Source: Tardiphaga sp. (GTDB lineage: Bacteria > Pseudomonadota > Alphaproteobacteria > Rhizobiales > Xanthobacteraceae). Taken from it: a stretch of DNA of 64,000 bases. Both the position numbers and the translations under genes were made by a program. Of the stretch, positions 1-9,515 are shown one piece after another; position 1 is the first letter of the stretch, and each line of letters begins with the position of its first letter. The notes beneath the pieces are model-generated. The model saw only the letters and a list, made by a program, of their open reading frames with translations. It searched no databases and was not told where the DNA came from. The DNA lies in contig JASBVG010000037.1 of NCBI GenBank assembly GCA_030147505.1, positions 62,001-126,000 on the forward strand. The letters are read 5' to 3'.

Positions 1-92
1 CCGACAAACGAGCCCGGCGCAATCGTGTAGTTGGCATTATCGACTGCCGCCTTGGTGCCGAAACGGCACGTCAGGCCTTCGACTGCAAGCAT
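1..92 (-). CDS. phnC: Phosphonate ABC transporter ATP-binding protein PhnC (N-terminal fragment; runs off the window)
   Basis: Only the first 30 codons are inside the window, read leftward from the ATG at 90-92. They give [20 protein letters not shown] followed by [11 protein letters not shown], the first beta strands of an ABC-transporter nucleotide-binding domain just before the Walker A loop. The sequence fits PhnC, the ATPase of the phosphonate importer PhnCDE. The call is supported by the divergent neighbours (C-P lyase-linked acyltransferase, phnM, DUF1045) and by a Pho-box-like site about 50 bp upstream on the same strand. The rest of the protein is outside the window, so Walker motifs cannot be checked. 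Confidence 0.8.
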   Translation of the reverse strand, partial: MLAVEGLTCRFGTKAAVDNANYTIAPGSFV

Positions 93-138
93 GAATAACT
101 CCAAGCGTTAACAAACATTGCACGCCTATCGCCGGCGA

Positions 139-156
139 ATGACAGTGATGTGACGC
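139..156 (-). promoter_or_regulatory. Putative PhoB (Pho) box for leftward phnC
   Basis: Read on the minus strand the site is GCGTCAC-ATCA-CTGTCAT: two 7-mers in direct repeat with a 4-bp spacer. The second is a perfect CTGTCAT Pho-box half and the first matches at 5 of 7 positions. It lies about 47 bp upstream of the phnC start. A third weaker unit (TTGTGAC) precedes it at the same 11-bp period. Control by PhoB under phosphate limitation is expected for phn genes; binding is inferred. Confidence 0.6.
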
Positions 157-214
157 CACTGTCACAATGCTCAACCCGCAGCCCTGCAGCTCCTGCGGGC
201 GGAATTTCATTCTC

Positions 215-232
215 TTGTCACGTCACCGTCAC
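215..232 (+). promoter_or_regulatory. Putative PhoB (Pho) box for rightward phn genes
   Basis: The plus strand carries TTGTCAC-GTCA-CCGTCAC, two 7-mers with a 4-bp spacer in the Pho-box arrangement. They match CTGTCAC at 6 of 7 positions each. The site lies about 48 bp upstream of the acyltransferase start at 281, oriented towards it. With the minus-strand box at 139-156 it makes the divergent intergenic region look jointly controlled by phosphate. Confidence 0.5.
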
Positions 233-280
233 GAAACGGTCTGATGACGTGCGCGCACGAGTACTCGTCATGGATGTGTC

Positions 281-931
281 ATGGTTGGAAAGATGTTATC
301 GCTCGATCCCGTCATCGAGCCGAGCGCAAGGCTGAAAGATGCAACATTCGGCCGCTATAATCAGGTGGGCGCGCGGACCGTGCTGCATGAAGTCTCGATG
401 GGCGACTACTCCTATGTGGAGCACGAGTCCCAGATCGCCTATGCGACGATCGGCAAGTTCTGCTCGATCGCATCCATGACCCGGATCAATCCCGGCAACC
501 ATCCAATGCAGCGTGCATCACAATCGCATTTCACTTATCGCGCCAGCGCCTATTTTCCCGGCGAGACGGACGATACCGACTTCTTCGCCTGGCGCCGTGA
601 GCACCACTGCACGCTCGGACACGACGTCTGGATAGGCCATGGCGCCGTCGTACTTCCGGGTCGACACGTCGGCACCGGCGCGGTCATCGCCGCGGGTGCC
701 ATCGTCACCAAGGATGTCCCGCCCTATACGATCGTGGCCGGCAATCCGGCACGGCCCATCCGCCGCCGCTTTTCGGAAACGGTGGAACAGAGCCTGATGG
801 ACCTTGCCTGGTGGGATTGGGATCACGAAACCTTGCGGCTGGCGCTGCCGGATTTCCGGGCAATGTCGGTGGAAGATTTTGTAAGTAAATACAAAGGCGT
901 CAAATCGACGCGGCAGATGGATGCGACATGA
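281..931 (+). CDS. Phosphonate-cluster hexapeptide acyltransferase (left-handed beta-helix)
   Basis: A 216-aa protein of the CatB/VatD-type acetyltransferase group often found in phn operons. Irregular hexapeptide repeats are visible at about residues 9-75 ([21 protein letters not shown]) and again at 105-165 ([35 protein letters not shown]). The GNPAR turn ends the helix and a helical tail follows. It probably acetylates a phosphonate, an aminophosphonate or a related metabolite with acetyl-CoA; the substrate cannot be read from sequence. The gene overlaps phnM by 4 bp (ATGA), so the two are translationally coupled. Start 281 was kept; an in-frame ATG at 293 (MLSLDP) is an equally good start. 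Confidence 0.85.
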   Translation: MVGKMLSLDPVIEPSARLKDATFGRYNQVGARTVLHEVSMGDYSYVEHESQIAYATIGKFCSIASMTRINPGNHPMQRASQSHFTYRASAYFPGETDDTDFFAWRREHHCTLGHDVWIGHGAVVLPGRHVGTGAVIAAGAIVTKDVPPYTIVAGNPARPIRRRFSETVEQSLMDLAWWDWDHETLRLALPDFRAMSVEDFVSKYKGVKSTRQMDAT

Positions 932-2112
932 CGGAACTCTTTATCGAAGGCGGACGGACCCTGCTTGGACAGGAGATCGGCGAAACTTCGCTCACGGTCT
1001 CGGGCAACGCTATTGCAGATATCGGCAATGCCGCGCATGGCGCTCTCGGTATCGACGCCCGTGGCCTTCTGGTGATGCCGGGCATCGTCGATATCCATGG
1101 CGACGCCTTCGAACGGCAATTGATGCCGCGCCCCGGCGTCGATTTTCCCGTCGATGTGGCGCTGATCGACAGCGACAAGCAGGCGATCACCAACGGCATC
1201 ACCACCGTGTTTCACGGCACCACCTGGTCCTGGGAGCCTGGCCTGCGCGGCGCCGAGAACGCGCGCGGATTGCTGACCGCGATCGAGACGCTGCGCCCGC
1301 ATCTCGCAGCGGATACCCGCTTCCACCTGCGGCAGGAGACTTTCAATCTCGACGCCGAGGAAGAGATCATTGGATGGATGAGGGACGGTCGCATCGATCT
1401 TCTCGCCTTCAACGATCATATGGACCTCACCGGCATCTCCAAGCCGGCGAAGCGCGCGAGGATGGTGGAGCGCACGGGTCTCAGCGCCGAAGCCTTCGAT
1501 CAGTTGGTGGATGGCGTACTGTCCCGCGCCGATCAGGTGCCGGCCTCGATCAAGCGGCTTGCTAAAGTCGCCAATGCATCCGATGTCGCGACGCTCTCGC
1601 ATGACGACAGCAGCCCCGCCATGCGCAGCGGATTTCGCGATCTCGGCGTTCGTATCGCGGAATTTCCGATCAACGAAGAGACCGCAATCGCAGCTGCGGC
1701 GGCTGGCGATTTCATCGTCTATGGCGCACCGAACGTGGTGCGCGGCGGCAGCCATACCGGCTGGACCAAGGCGTCCGACATGATCGCCAAGGGCCTGTGC
1801 TCGGTGCTGGCATCCGATTACTATTATCCTGCACAACTGCTCGCGGCTTTCCGCCTCGCGCATGACCGCATCCTCACGCTGCAGCAGGCCTGGTCGTTGA
1901 TCTCCGCCGCACCGGCGAAGGCCGCAGGACTAGTGGATCGCGGTGAAATCGCGACCGGTCGTCGCGCGGATATTCTGCTAATCGACGACAGCGTAGCCTT
2001 ACGGCCGCGCATCGTTGCCGTCATCGCCAATGGCAGGCTCGTTCATCTCGCCGATGCCGAGCGGCTGCGTCCTGCGGCAACCATGCCGCACAAGACTATT
2101 GCCGCCGCGTAA
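928..2112 (+). CDS. phnM: Alpha-D-ribose 1-methylphosphonate 5-triphosphate diphosphatase PhnM
   Basis: A 394-aa amidohydrolase-fold protein of the length usual for PhnM. Key motifs are the metal-binding [14 protein letters not shown] near residue 55, DHMDLTG near 165, SHDDSSP near 225, and the C-terminal [10 protein letters not shown] typical of amidohydrolases. In the C-P lyase pathway PhnM removes pyrophosphate from ribose 1-methylphosphonate 5-triphosphate before PhnJ cleaves the C-P bond. The start codon overlaps the end of the acyltransferase gene (928-931). The core lyase genes phnGHIJKL are not in the window and presumably lie beyond phnC. Confidence 0.95.
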   Translation: MTELFIEGGRTLLGQEIGETSLTVSGNAIADIGNAAHGALGIDARGLLVMPGIVDIHGDAFERQLMPRPGVDFPVDVALIDSDKQAITNGITTVFHGTTWSWEPGLRGAENARGLLTAIETLRPHLAADTRFHLRQETFNLDAEEEIIGWMRDGRIDLLAFNDHMDLTGISKPAKRARMVERTGLSAEAFDQLVDGVLSRADQVPASIKRLAKVANASDVATLSHDDSSPAMRSGFRDLGVRIAEFPINEETAIAAAAAGDFIVYGAPNVVRGGSHTGWTKASDMIAKGLCSVLASDYYYPAQLLAAFRLAHDRILTLQQAWSLISAAPAKAAGLVDRGEIATGRRADILLIDDSVALRPRIVAVIANGRLVHLADAERLRPAATMPHKTIAAA

Positions 2113-2129
2113 CCTGAAGCTTCCTTTTG

Positions 2130-2179
2130 AAGCATGATCTTCTCCGGAAAACCGGTATCCACTTTCCGGGATCATGCTT
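2130..2179. repeat. Palindromic intergenic repeat (AAGCATGAT family)
   Basis: The ends are AAGCATGAT (2130-2138) and ATCATGCTT (2171-2179), perfect inverse complements. The inside is a near-palindrome of CCGGAAAACCGG and ACTTTCCGG blocks. The layout matches a short palindromic repeat I recall as multicopy in Bradyrhizobium-type genomes. It sits between phnM and the DUF1045 gene, and the in-frame ATG at 2174 lies inside it, which argues for the later start at 2192. Confidence 0.7.
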
Positions 2180-2191
2180 TATGCTGCAGCC

Positions 2192-2893
2192 ATGAGTGAA
2201 TATCCGAGATATGCGATCTATTTCGCACCCGACGCCGACCGCGCGCTGACGCGGTTCGGCGCCGAAATGCTGGGCTACGACGCCTATAGCGGCCATGTGA
2301 TCGACCATCCCAAGGCCGTCCTTGCCGATTTTCCCGATTGGGCCGCCATGACCGCCGATCCCCGCAAATACGGGTTTCACGGCACATTGAAGGCGCCCTT
2401 CCCGCTCGCTGACGACAAGAGCGAAGCGGACCTGCTTGCGGCTATCAACGTGTTCGCCGAGAAGCCGCGCGAGATTCCGATCATCGCGCCGGTCGTGCGC
2501 ATCATCAGCGGCTTCACCGCCATTGTTCCCGACGAGACCGACGACGATCTGCAGTTGCTCGCTGAGGCATGTGTACGCGAGTTCGATCCGTTTCGCGCAC
2601 CGATGAGCGCGGAAGACCGCTCCCGCCGCAAGCCGGACGCGCTCACACCGCGCCAGATCGAACATCTCGACGATTGGGGTTATCCTTACGTCTTCGAGGA
2701 TTTTCGCTTCCACATGACGCTGACCGGCCGCCTGACCGAGGAGCGCGGAGCAGCAGCATTGGCGCTGCTGCAACACCGGTTTGCCGAACTCGACATCGAC
2801 GAACTGCGGATCGACAGCACCGCACTGTTCAAGCAGGACAGCGCAACAACACGCTTCCGCATTATCAGTCATGTGCCGTTAACGCAGGCCTGA
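2192..2893 (+). CDS. DUF1045 phosphonate-metabolism protein, 2H phosphodiesterase fold
   Basis: A 233-aa protein with the two HxT motifs that define 2H phosphoesterases: HGTLKAPF near residue 63 and FHMTLTG near residue 172. DUF1045 proteins occur almost only with C-P lyase genes. The pathway needs a phosphodiesterase to open 5-phosphoribosyl 1,2-cyclic phosphate, the PhnP step, so a 2H enzyme here is a plausible PhnP replacement; that is inference. ATG 2192 (MSEYPRYA) is preferred because the upstream ATG at 2174 lies in the palindromic repeat. The gene ends 7 bp before the convergent methyltransferase gene. Confidence 0.85.
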   Translation: MSEYPRYAIYFAPDADRALTRFGAEMLGYDAYSGHVIDHPKAVLADFPDWAAMTADPRKYGFHGTLKAPFPLADDKSEADLLAAINVFAEKPREIPIIAPVVRIISGFTAIVPDETDDDLQLLAEACVREFDPFRAPMSAEDRSRRKPDALTPRQIEHLDDWGYPYVFEDFRFHMTLTGRLTEERGAAALALLQHRFAELDIDELRIDSTALFKQDSATTRFRIISHVPLTQA

Positions 2894-2900
2894 GCCTTCT

Positions 2901-4112
2901 TCAGCGCCGTCGCCAGACGAACAGCGTGCCCCGTGCGGGCACGTTGGCTTCCAGGCGGATATCAATCGCCTGCTGTTCACGCAGTTCGAAATACTGTTCG
3001 GCCATACGCCTGACATATGTCTCCGCATGCGCGAAGCGACCGGACGGCAGGATTTCGAAATCGCGCGCGGCATTCTCGAAGCTCGCTGCGAAGAGTCCGC
3101 CCGGGGCTGTCGCCTGTGCGACCGCGGCCATCAAGGCATCGAGCCGGCCGAAATAGATCAGCGTATCGGCAGCAAAGACCAGATCGTATGCCACGGGATT
3201 CGCTGAAATGTGCGCGAGTGCTTCGGCATGAGTGAGCGTGTCGTAGGCTTCTCGAGACGCGGCTTGTTCGAGCATCCGTGCGGACAGGTCGACGCCGCCA
3301 AGCTTGCCGGCGAGCGGCCTGAGATGCTCCCCGGCCAGACCGGTGCCGCAACCGAAATCAAGCACGTGATCGAACGAGGTGCGATGACGCCGGACCATGG
3401 CAGCGAGACGCTCCGGCACGCAATAGCCAAGGACATGCACCAGCTTATCGTCGAAGCCATTGGCGAAGGCGTCGAAATGCGCCTCGACATAGGCAGGCGG
3501 CACGCGATCAATGGCGCGGCCGGCGACCGCGTCGTTGAGATGGCGTTGCACCGCATCGTCAGGCTTTGACGCAATCAGCAATTCTCCGAGCCTGACAGCG
3601 ATATCGCGATGACCGTAGGCGCTGAGCAGACCAAAGCCATCGCGGATCACGACATCGACCGGTTCGACTTCGATACCCGCGAGCGCCGAATAGCTGGCAA
3701 GTGCATCCTCGATCTTGCCGGCGATCATCGTCGCGTAAGTCCGGGCGCGCGCGTAGCAGCGCAGGCTGTCGCCTTCGAGCGGCATCGCCATCGAAGCCAG
3801 TTCGAATGCTTCGGCACTCTCCGGAAATCGACCGATCAGATACAGCGATTTTCCAAGCAGCATACAGGTTGCCCCGTCGGCCGCGCCAGCCACAACAACC
3901 GCTTGCAGTTCCGTTGCGGCGTCGCCATATCGCGCCGACCTGAAATAGGTAACACCCAGCCCGAATCGGGCATCGATCAGATTGGCATCGCACAACAGCG
4001 CTTGCAGAAAGGCATGCTCTGCGGCGGCAACATCGCCGTCTCTGTCCGCCGCGGCGGCGCGGCGGAGCCAAGTCTGACCATCGGCTGCGCCGCCGTCGGA
4101 AAATTCTACCAT
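2901..4112 (-). CDS. TPR-repeat class I SAM-dependent methyltransferase
   Basis: A 403-aa protein with two parts. Residues about 10-130 are Ala-rich helical pairs that read as TPR repeats (ADRDGDVAAAEHAFLQA, GDAATELQAVVVAG, AESAEAFELASMA). Residues about 245-400 are a Rossmann methyltransferase with SAM motif VLDFGCGTGLAG, motif II GGVDLSARMLEQA and post-motif YDLVFAADTLIYFG. The architecture matches predicted TPR-methyltransferases (COG4976). The substrate is unknown. The ATG at 4112 was chosen because GAGAAG precedes it at about 8 bp; the longer frame from 4127 would begin at TTG. It is convergent with the phn genes and not obviously linked to them. Confidence 0.85.
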   Translation of the reverse strand: MVEFSDGGAADGQTWLRRAAAADRDGDVAAAEHAFLQALLCDANLIDARFGLGVTYFRSARYGDAATELQAVVVAGAADGATCMLLGKSLYLIGRFPESAEAFELASMAMPLEGDSLRCYARARTYATMIAGKIEDALASYSALAGIEVEPVDVVIRDGFGLLSAYGHRDIAVRLGELLIASKPDDAVQRHLNDAVAGRAIDRVPPAYVEAHFDAFANGFDDKLVHVLGYCVPERLAAMVRRHRTSFDHVLDFGCGTGLAGEHLRPLAGKLGGVDLSARMLEQAASREAYDTLTHAEALAHISANPVAYDLVFAADTLIYFGRLDALMAAVAQATAPGGLFAASFENAARDFEILPSGRFAHAETYVRRMAEQYFELREQQAIDIRLEANVPARGTLFVWRRR

Positions 4113-4521
4113 TAAAAGTCTTCTCAAGAGCGGATCGAGAGATTGGAAACGAGATATCGCCTCGAATCAGAATGATGATCTCATCTAGACTCGCAGCAGA
4201 TGCGCGGAAAGGTGCATCGATGCCACATGCTCAGCGCGGACTGCTGCACAGCTTGCCTTGAACCTGGCCCATCATTCGTTCGACCTATCCTTGCGCTGGG
4301 GACGCATCGTGGACGCACGTGCAGCAATCATCAGGACAGAAAATGTATCGCATTTTATGTTTCCAAACATTCCAAAAGCGTGTGTTTCGCAGGGCGTCGA
4401 TATGTTCAATCGCGGCGATCAACACAATGTCAGATCGTGTCATCCAGCTTTCATCACGCTGACTCAGAGGCGCCCTAAACCGCCACTACACAGTCCGCAC
4501 ACCGCGATCATGGAGTGCATC
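4113..4521. other. Intergenic region between divergent genes, no gene seen
   Basis: About 400 bp separate the leftward methyltransferase from the small rightward gene at 4522. An in-frame extension of the small gene back to 4258 exists, but it has poor codon choice and no ribosome-binding site. I see no hairpin terminator, RNA gene or mobile-element end. The promoters of both flanking genes must lie here, but no clear -35/-10 pair stood out. Confidence 0.5.
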
Positions 4522-4755
4522 ATGACGACCACCCCGACGACACAATCGCATACGCTGCCGTTCGATGCGCAGCGCGTTGCCGTGTTGCGGCAAGCGCTGG
4601 ACATCGCTGTGGAGCAGATTGCCGCGCAACATCGCACGCCGGCCACCAAGGCCATGATGGCGCAGATCATCGTCCGTCATGCCGCCGATGGCATCACCGA
4701 CACCAGCGCACTGGTGAATCATGCTGTACAGGCCGGTGCAGCAGGCGCACCGTAA
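4522..4755 (+). CDS. Small conserved-looking hypothetical protein (77 aa)
   Basis: It begins MTTTPTTQSHTLPFDAQRVA and continues as two amphipathic helices with regular spacing (VLRQALDIAVEQIAAQ, TKAMMAQIIVRHAADG) before an Ala/Gly-rich end. There is no signal peptide or membrane segment, so it is probably cytosolic. ATG 4522 has GGAG 7 bp upstream; the upstream ATG at 4510 overlaps that site. The helix-rich composition and clean codon usage suggest a real gene. I do not recognise a family. Confidence 0.6.
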   Translation: MTTTPTTQSHTLPFDAQRVAVLRQALDIAVEQIAAQHRTPATKAMMAQIIVRHAADGITDTSALVNHAVQAGAAGAP

Positions 4756-4892
4756 CTTCGCGATACTGCAAACGCGCCGGTTCAGCCGGTAACTTCTTGC
4801 GGATGTGTTGCATTTCGCAACGCATAAATGGCAACCGCCGCGGTTTCGCGTCTCCGCTGCCATGTCTTCGCCAAATTACCACGTGATTTTTT

Positions 4893-4923
4893 GACCTCAA
4901 GTCAACGACTTGGGGTCTTTTTT
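4893..4923 (+). terminator. Rho-independent terminator
   Basis: A 9-bp stem GACCTCAAG / CTTGGGGTC with loop TCAACGA and one G-U pair is followed by TTTTTT. It lies about 140 bp after the small gene at 4522 and stops transcription before the next small gene. Confidence 0.8.
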
Positions 4924-4969
4924 ACGTGGCGGCTTGGTGCTTGGGGACATGATGGAGACGGCGATGATC

Positions 4970-5152
4970 ATGTCTGAGAACTATCTTCGCGACCGTGCGG
5001 AAGATTGCAGCCGGTTGGCCCAGCAAGAGAGCGACCTCGACATGCGCAGTATGCTGGCCGATCTCGAAATGGATTACCGTGCAAAGGCCGTGCATGCTGC
5101 AGCCAAAGGCTGGCGCGACCCACCGCGTTATTTCGAAGGCCCGTGCGCATAG
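4970..5152 (+). CDS. Small hypothetical protein, helical, 60 aa
   Basis: The product reads MSENYLRDRAEDCSRLAQQE followed by a second helix (MRSMLADLEMDYRAKA) and an aromatic tail (WRDPPRYFEGPCA). It resembles the many short rhizobial proteins with a Y-R-x-A-E-x-C/L-x-x-L-A helix, which have no known function. Start 4970 has GGAG 12 bp upstream; ATGs at 4949 and 4952 are alternatives. The frame can be extended to 4910 only by starting inside the terminator stem, so that extension is rejected. It is convergent with the gene at 5223. Confidence 0.6.
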   Translation: MSENYLRDRAEDCSRLAQQESDLDMRSMLADLEMDYRAKAVHAAAKGWRDPPRYFEGPCA

Positions 5153-5222
5153 ACCCGGGATGGTGGTGATGGCGTCTTGACGAAAGAGGTGACGCCTGCG
5201 CACCGAACAATAACGGCCAGGG

Positions 5223-6758
5223 CTACTCGCCCCAGGCCGCAAAAGCGTCGTTAAAAGCGCGCTCGCCCGGTGAGCCCTTCTCGACCGCGATGATCGCTCG
5301 ACGCTGATTGGTATAAACCAGCGGAATGTCGAACCAGGAACGCTCCTTCAAGAGCTGCAGATTCCGGACACGGTCGCTCTCGACATTGCTCAGGCCCACC
5401 AGGAAGAAGCCATCGGTGACCTTCACCGCGAGACCGGCCAGCGGCGTACCACGGGCCTGCTCGTTGGACTTCATCAGGATGCCCGGGACATTGGCGACGC
5501 CGCCGCCATTGAAATCCTGTGGCAGGACAAAGGTCAGCTCCGCCGTATGACTCGCCGGTAGCGTGGAGTCGCTGTTGCGACGGAATGACATACTCATCTT
5601 GAACTTGCGTTCGGGAATGTCGATGTCGGCGCGCACGGCCACATCGCCGGGGCGACCACCGCTGCCCTTGATCTGTTCGGTGCGCCACACCACCGTGCCG
5701 ACGAACTGCTTGCCCTTCGGTTCCGACGGATCCTCGTCGTAGAGCACGACGCGCTGCGCAACCGGCGCAACCTGGTCGGACGGCTGGCCGACGCGATCGG
5801 TGATCTTCGGCCGCGGCGCGAGAGCACCGTCCTTATTCTCGCTGGTCGGCGCCGGCGTGCTGCCGGTGCCGCCGAGACCGCGCATCATGCCCGAGATCTG
5901 CGGCCAGGCAAGGAAGGCTCCGCCCACAAGAATCAGCAGCAGACCGACAATCAGCAGCGTCTTGAACGGAAATCCGCCGCTGACGCGCTTCGGCTTCGGC
6001 GGCTTCTGTTTCTTGCCTTCCTTGGCGGGCGAAGGGACAGCCTCTGCATCCTGCTGATCGTAGGGTTGCTGCTCGTCGTAACCGAAGACCGCGCTGCGAT
6101 CTTCCATACTCGGCTCGAGCCGATCGAATTCCGGCGTCGGCGACGGCACGTTTGCATAGGTTTTGCGCGCGGCGCGATTGGCCTGCGCGGCGGCGCGGCC
6201 GAGATCGTCGACATCGGCAGTCACATCGCGGAAGCCGCGCATCGCCGCCTCGCCACGATCGTCGCCGCCGGCAGGTGGTGGAACGGCCTGATCCGAACGA
6301 CGCTGCGGCGACGCCGGGCGGGCGGCGCCCGGCTCACGCGGAATCGGCGGCGGATCGACGCGCAACGTCCGCTGCGGACGCTGCTCTTCCGGCGCACGCG
6401 GCGACGACGGCGTAGGCGCGACAGGCTGGCGAGCACGGGCGGACGGTTCGGTCGGCGGCGTGCCCGGTCGCTGGGTGGCGCTGCGGAAGGCATCGCCGGC
6501 GCGCGGACGATTCGCATCCGCGGCTCGCGATGCATCGCGGGCGCGCTGCGCGGCTTCGGATTCGACCTTGCGAACGGCCTCCTCGAGCGACAGCCGCTCG
6601 CGGGTGATCTCGGATTCCGAGAGCGGCGGCTCGACACTGCGCAGCTGCGCAATCAGCGCCGTGCGGGCGCGTTCATAGAGGGCGCGTCGCTGCTCGCCGG
6701 GGGCACTGGGGTCCAGGCCGGCGATGGCACGGGCAATCAGGGGATAGTAGTCAGCCAT
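5223..6758 (-). CDS. Single-pass membrane protein of unknown function downstream of purA
   Basis: A 511-aa protein in three parts. Residues 1-80 form a helical domain (YYPLIARAIAGLDPSAPGEQ, RERLSLEEAVRKVESEAAQR). Residues 80-260 are low-complexity Pro/Arg/Ala-rich and probably disordered. One transmembrane helix follows at about 268-288 (TLLIVGLLLILVGGAFLAWP). The C-terminal domain at 330-511 looks beta-rich (VGTVVWRTEQIKG, AVRADIDIPERKFKMSMSFR, AELTFVLPQDF). The N-terminus is probably cytoplasmic and the C-terminal domain periplasmic. It follows purA in the same direction after 54 bp, a likely operon. I do not recognise the family. Confidence 0.75.
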   Translation of the reverse strand: MADYYPLIARAIAGLDPSAPGEQRRALYERARTALIAQLRSVEPPLSESEITRERLSLEEAVRKVESEAAQRARDASRAADANRPRAGDAFRSATQRPGTPPTEPSARARQPVAPTPSSPRAPEEQRPQRTLRVDPPPIPREPGAARPASPQRRSDQAVPPPAGGDDRGEAAMRGFRDVTADVDDLGRAAAQANRAARKTYANVPSPTPEFDRLEPSMEDRSAVFGYDEQQPYDQQDAEAVPSPAKEGKKQKPPKPKRVSGGFPFKTLLIVGLLLILVGGAFLAWPQISGMMRGLGGTGSTPAPTSENKDGALAPRPKITDRVGQPSDQVAPVAQRVVLYDEDPSEPKGKQFVGTVVWRTEQIKGSGGRPGDVAVRADIDIPERKFKMSMSFRRNSDSTLPASHTAELTFVLPQDFNGGGVANVPGILMKSNEQARGTPLAGLAVKVTDGFFLVGLSNVESDRVRNLQLLKERSWFDIPLVYTNQRRAIIAVEKGSPGERAFNDAFAAWGE

Positions 6759-6812
6759 CTCGACTCAGTTTCGCGGGGCCCCTCAATTTGAAAGCCATAC
6801 GGTAATAGTTCG

Positions 6813-8105
<1,293 letters not shown>

Positions 8106-8462
8106 ATGGCGCTAGTCCTCTGAAAATCCACGCGTTCAAGCGCGATCGCCACGGCAAACGGTCTGCCGTTTGCCGGATCACGCCCAGGCATCCGCCCAAA
8201 CGCGCCAAAGAGGACGCTGTCTGCGATGCAAACCGGGAATAAAGGAATAAGGCGGTGAAAACAAGCGCGAAGCCCAAGAAAACCGCCCCGTCAAGGCCGC
8301 GCAAACCTTTGATATCCCCTGAAAATCTGGCGCTGTGTGGCGAGAATGGGGCAGGTATCGACATGCACAATCTTTATCAGGATACGCTGCGATTAATCCG
8401 GGCCACGCGCTACATTGGGGAAACGAGGCCCCAACCAGGCGAAACAATCACCGGAGGAACCG
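8106..8462. other. Intergenic region between divergent purA and RidA-family gene
   Basis: The 357 bp hold the purA leader and the promoter of the RidA gene. The main structure is a perfect hairpin at 8153-8174. An ORF at 8255-8578 (+) overlaps the RidA start in another frame, has no family-like features and is not counted as a gene. No RNA gene was recognised. Confidence 0.5.
8153..8174 (-). repeat. Perfect 9-bp hairpin in the purA leader
   Basis: GGCAAACGG (8153-8161), loop TCTG, CCGTTTGCC (8166-8174). It lies about 50 nt upstream of the purA ATG with no T-run after it on either strand. It could be a leader structure or an operator; the sequence does not decide. Confidence 0.45.
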
Positions 8463-8864
8463 ATGGCCGAAACCCGTCACCTCAATCCACCTGCACTCGG
8501 GGAGCCTCCCGGGTACTCCCAGATCGTCGAAGCACGTGGCGGACGGACGATCTACATTGCGGGACAAACCTCTCATGATGCGAACGGAGAATTGGTCGGC
8601 AAGAACGATTTTGCCGCACAAGCAGCTCAGGTTTTCAGGAATTTGTCGATCGCGCTCGACGCAGTTCAATGCACTGCTGCCAATGTGGTCAAGCTCAATG
8701 TCTATCTACGCGACATGTCGAACCTTGCCGCCTATCGCGAGGCACGCAACCGGTTTCTCGATCAGACGATACCGCGCGGCGCGCCAGCGGTCACGCTCGT
8801 GGAGGTATCGCGGCTCTATGGGCCTGATCTCATGATCGAGATCGATGCGATTGCCGTCGCGTAA
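8463..8864 (+). CDS. RidA family protein (enamine/imine deaminase)
   Basis: A 133-aa YjgF/YER057c/UK114-fold protein. Diagnostic features are YIAGQTSHDANGELVG, the helix QAAQVFRNLSIALDAVQCTA, VVKLNVYLRDMSN, and the C-terminal VTLVEVSRLYGPDLMIEIDA with the Arg that binds the carboxylate in active RidA proteins. RidA hydrolyses reactive enamines and imines such as 2-aminoacrylate; several subfamilies have other substrates, so activity is not certain. ATG 8463 follows GGAGGA at 4-5 bp. It may be transcribed with the next two genes. Confidence 0.9.
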   Translation: MAETRHLNPPALGEPPGYSQIVEARGGRTIYIAGQTSHDANGELVGKNDFAAQAAQVFRNLSIALDAVQCTAANVVKLNVYLRDMSNLAAYREARNRFLDQTIPRGAPAVTLVEVSRLYGPDLMIEIDAIAVA

Positions 8865-8972
8865 ATGCAGTCTGGATGAGCGCCAGATGTGGGCCCTGCC
8901 CCCCCAAAAACACATAATCTCGTATCGCTCCGCTCATGTGGCTACAAAAAGACGACAGAAAGAGAAAATGCC

Positions 8973-9497
8973 ATGGCCCGTATCGACTATAGCGATCCTG
9001 TCAGCGCCAGCGAACGCACGCGCGAGTTGCTCGACAAGAATCGCAATGCCAACATCTTTCGCATGATGGCGCATTCGCCGAGCTATCTCGAACAATATTG
9101 CCGGCTTGGCGGAGCTATCCGTAACAAAGGTGAGCTCGATCCCGTCATCCGCGAACTTGCCATCACACGCACTGGAATTCTGTGCGAGGCGCCCTATGAA
9201 GTTGCTGCGCACAAGCGCATCGGCAGTTATGTCGGCGTCAGCGACGAACAGAATGCGGCCCTCGACGACTGGCGGAGCGCTGGCTGTTTTGACGACACGC
9301 AGCGCGCAGCCTTGGCTTTCACCGATGAGATCGTGACGCTGCATCGCCCGACAGAGGCGACGTTCAAAGCAACCGCGGCGAGACTCACGCGCGGAGCGCT
9401 GGTTGAACTGCAACTGTCGGTCGGCTTCTACATCATGACCTCGAAATTCCTCGAGACCTTTGCTATCGACATGCAGCCGGTCACCGAAGTCGTGTGA
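8973..9497 (+). CDS. Carboxymuconolactone decarboxylase (AhpD-like) family protein
   Basis: A 174-aa protein with the AhpD/CMD core: RELAITRTGILCEAPYEVAA followed by H and KRIGSYVGVSDEQ near residues 60-95. One Cys and the His of the motif are kept, but the CxxC pair of true AhpD is not (CEAPYEVAAH), so thiol-disulfide chemistry like AhpD is unlikely. The helix ALAFTDEIVTLHRPTEATF and tail LVELQLSVGFYIMTSKFLETF are typical of the family. Start 8973 (MARIDYSD) has an AGAAAGAGAAAA site just upstream; the longer frame from 8889 is poor. It lies 108 bp after the RidA gene. Confidence 0.85.
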   Translation: MARIDYSDPVSASERTRELLDKNRNANIFRMMAHSPSYLEQYCRLGGAIRNKGELDPVIRELAITRTGILCEAPYEVAAHKRIGSYVGVSDEQNAALDDWRSAGCFDDTQRAALAFTDEIVTLHRPTEATFKATAARLTRGALVELQLSVGFYIMTSKFLETFAIDMQPVTEVV

Positions 9498-9515
9498 CCG
9501 CTGAGCGAGCATTCG

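Noticed and set aside
4258-4521. N-terminal extension of the small gene at 4522
   Set aside because: The extension is basic and Cys/His-rich with poor codons and no RBS, while ATG 4522 has GGAG in place.
8255-8578. ORF of 107 codons upstream of and overlapping the RidA gene
   Set aside because: Overlaps a well-supported start in a different frame, lacks an RBS and looks like random sequence in its second half.
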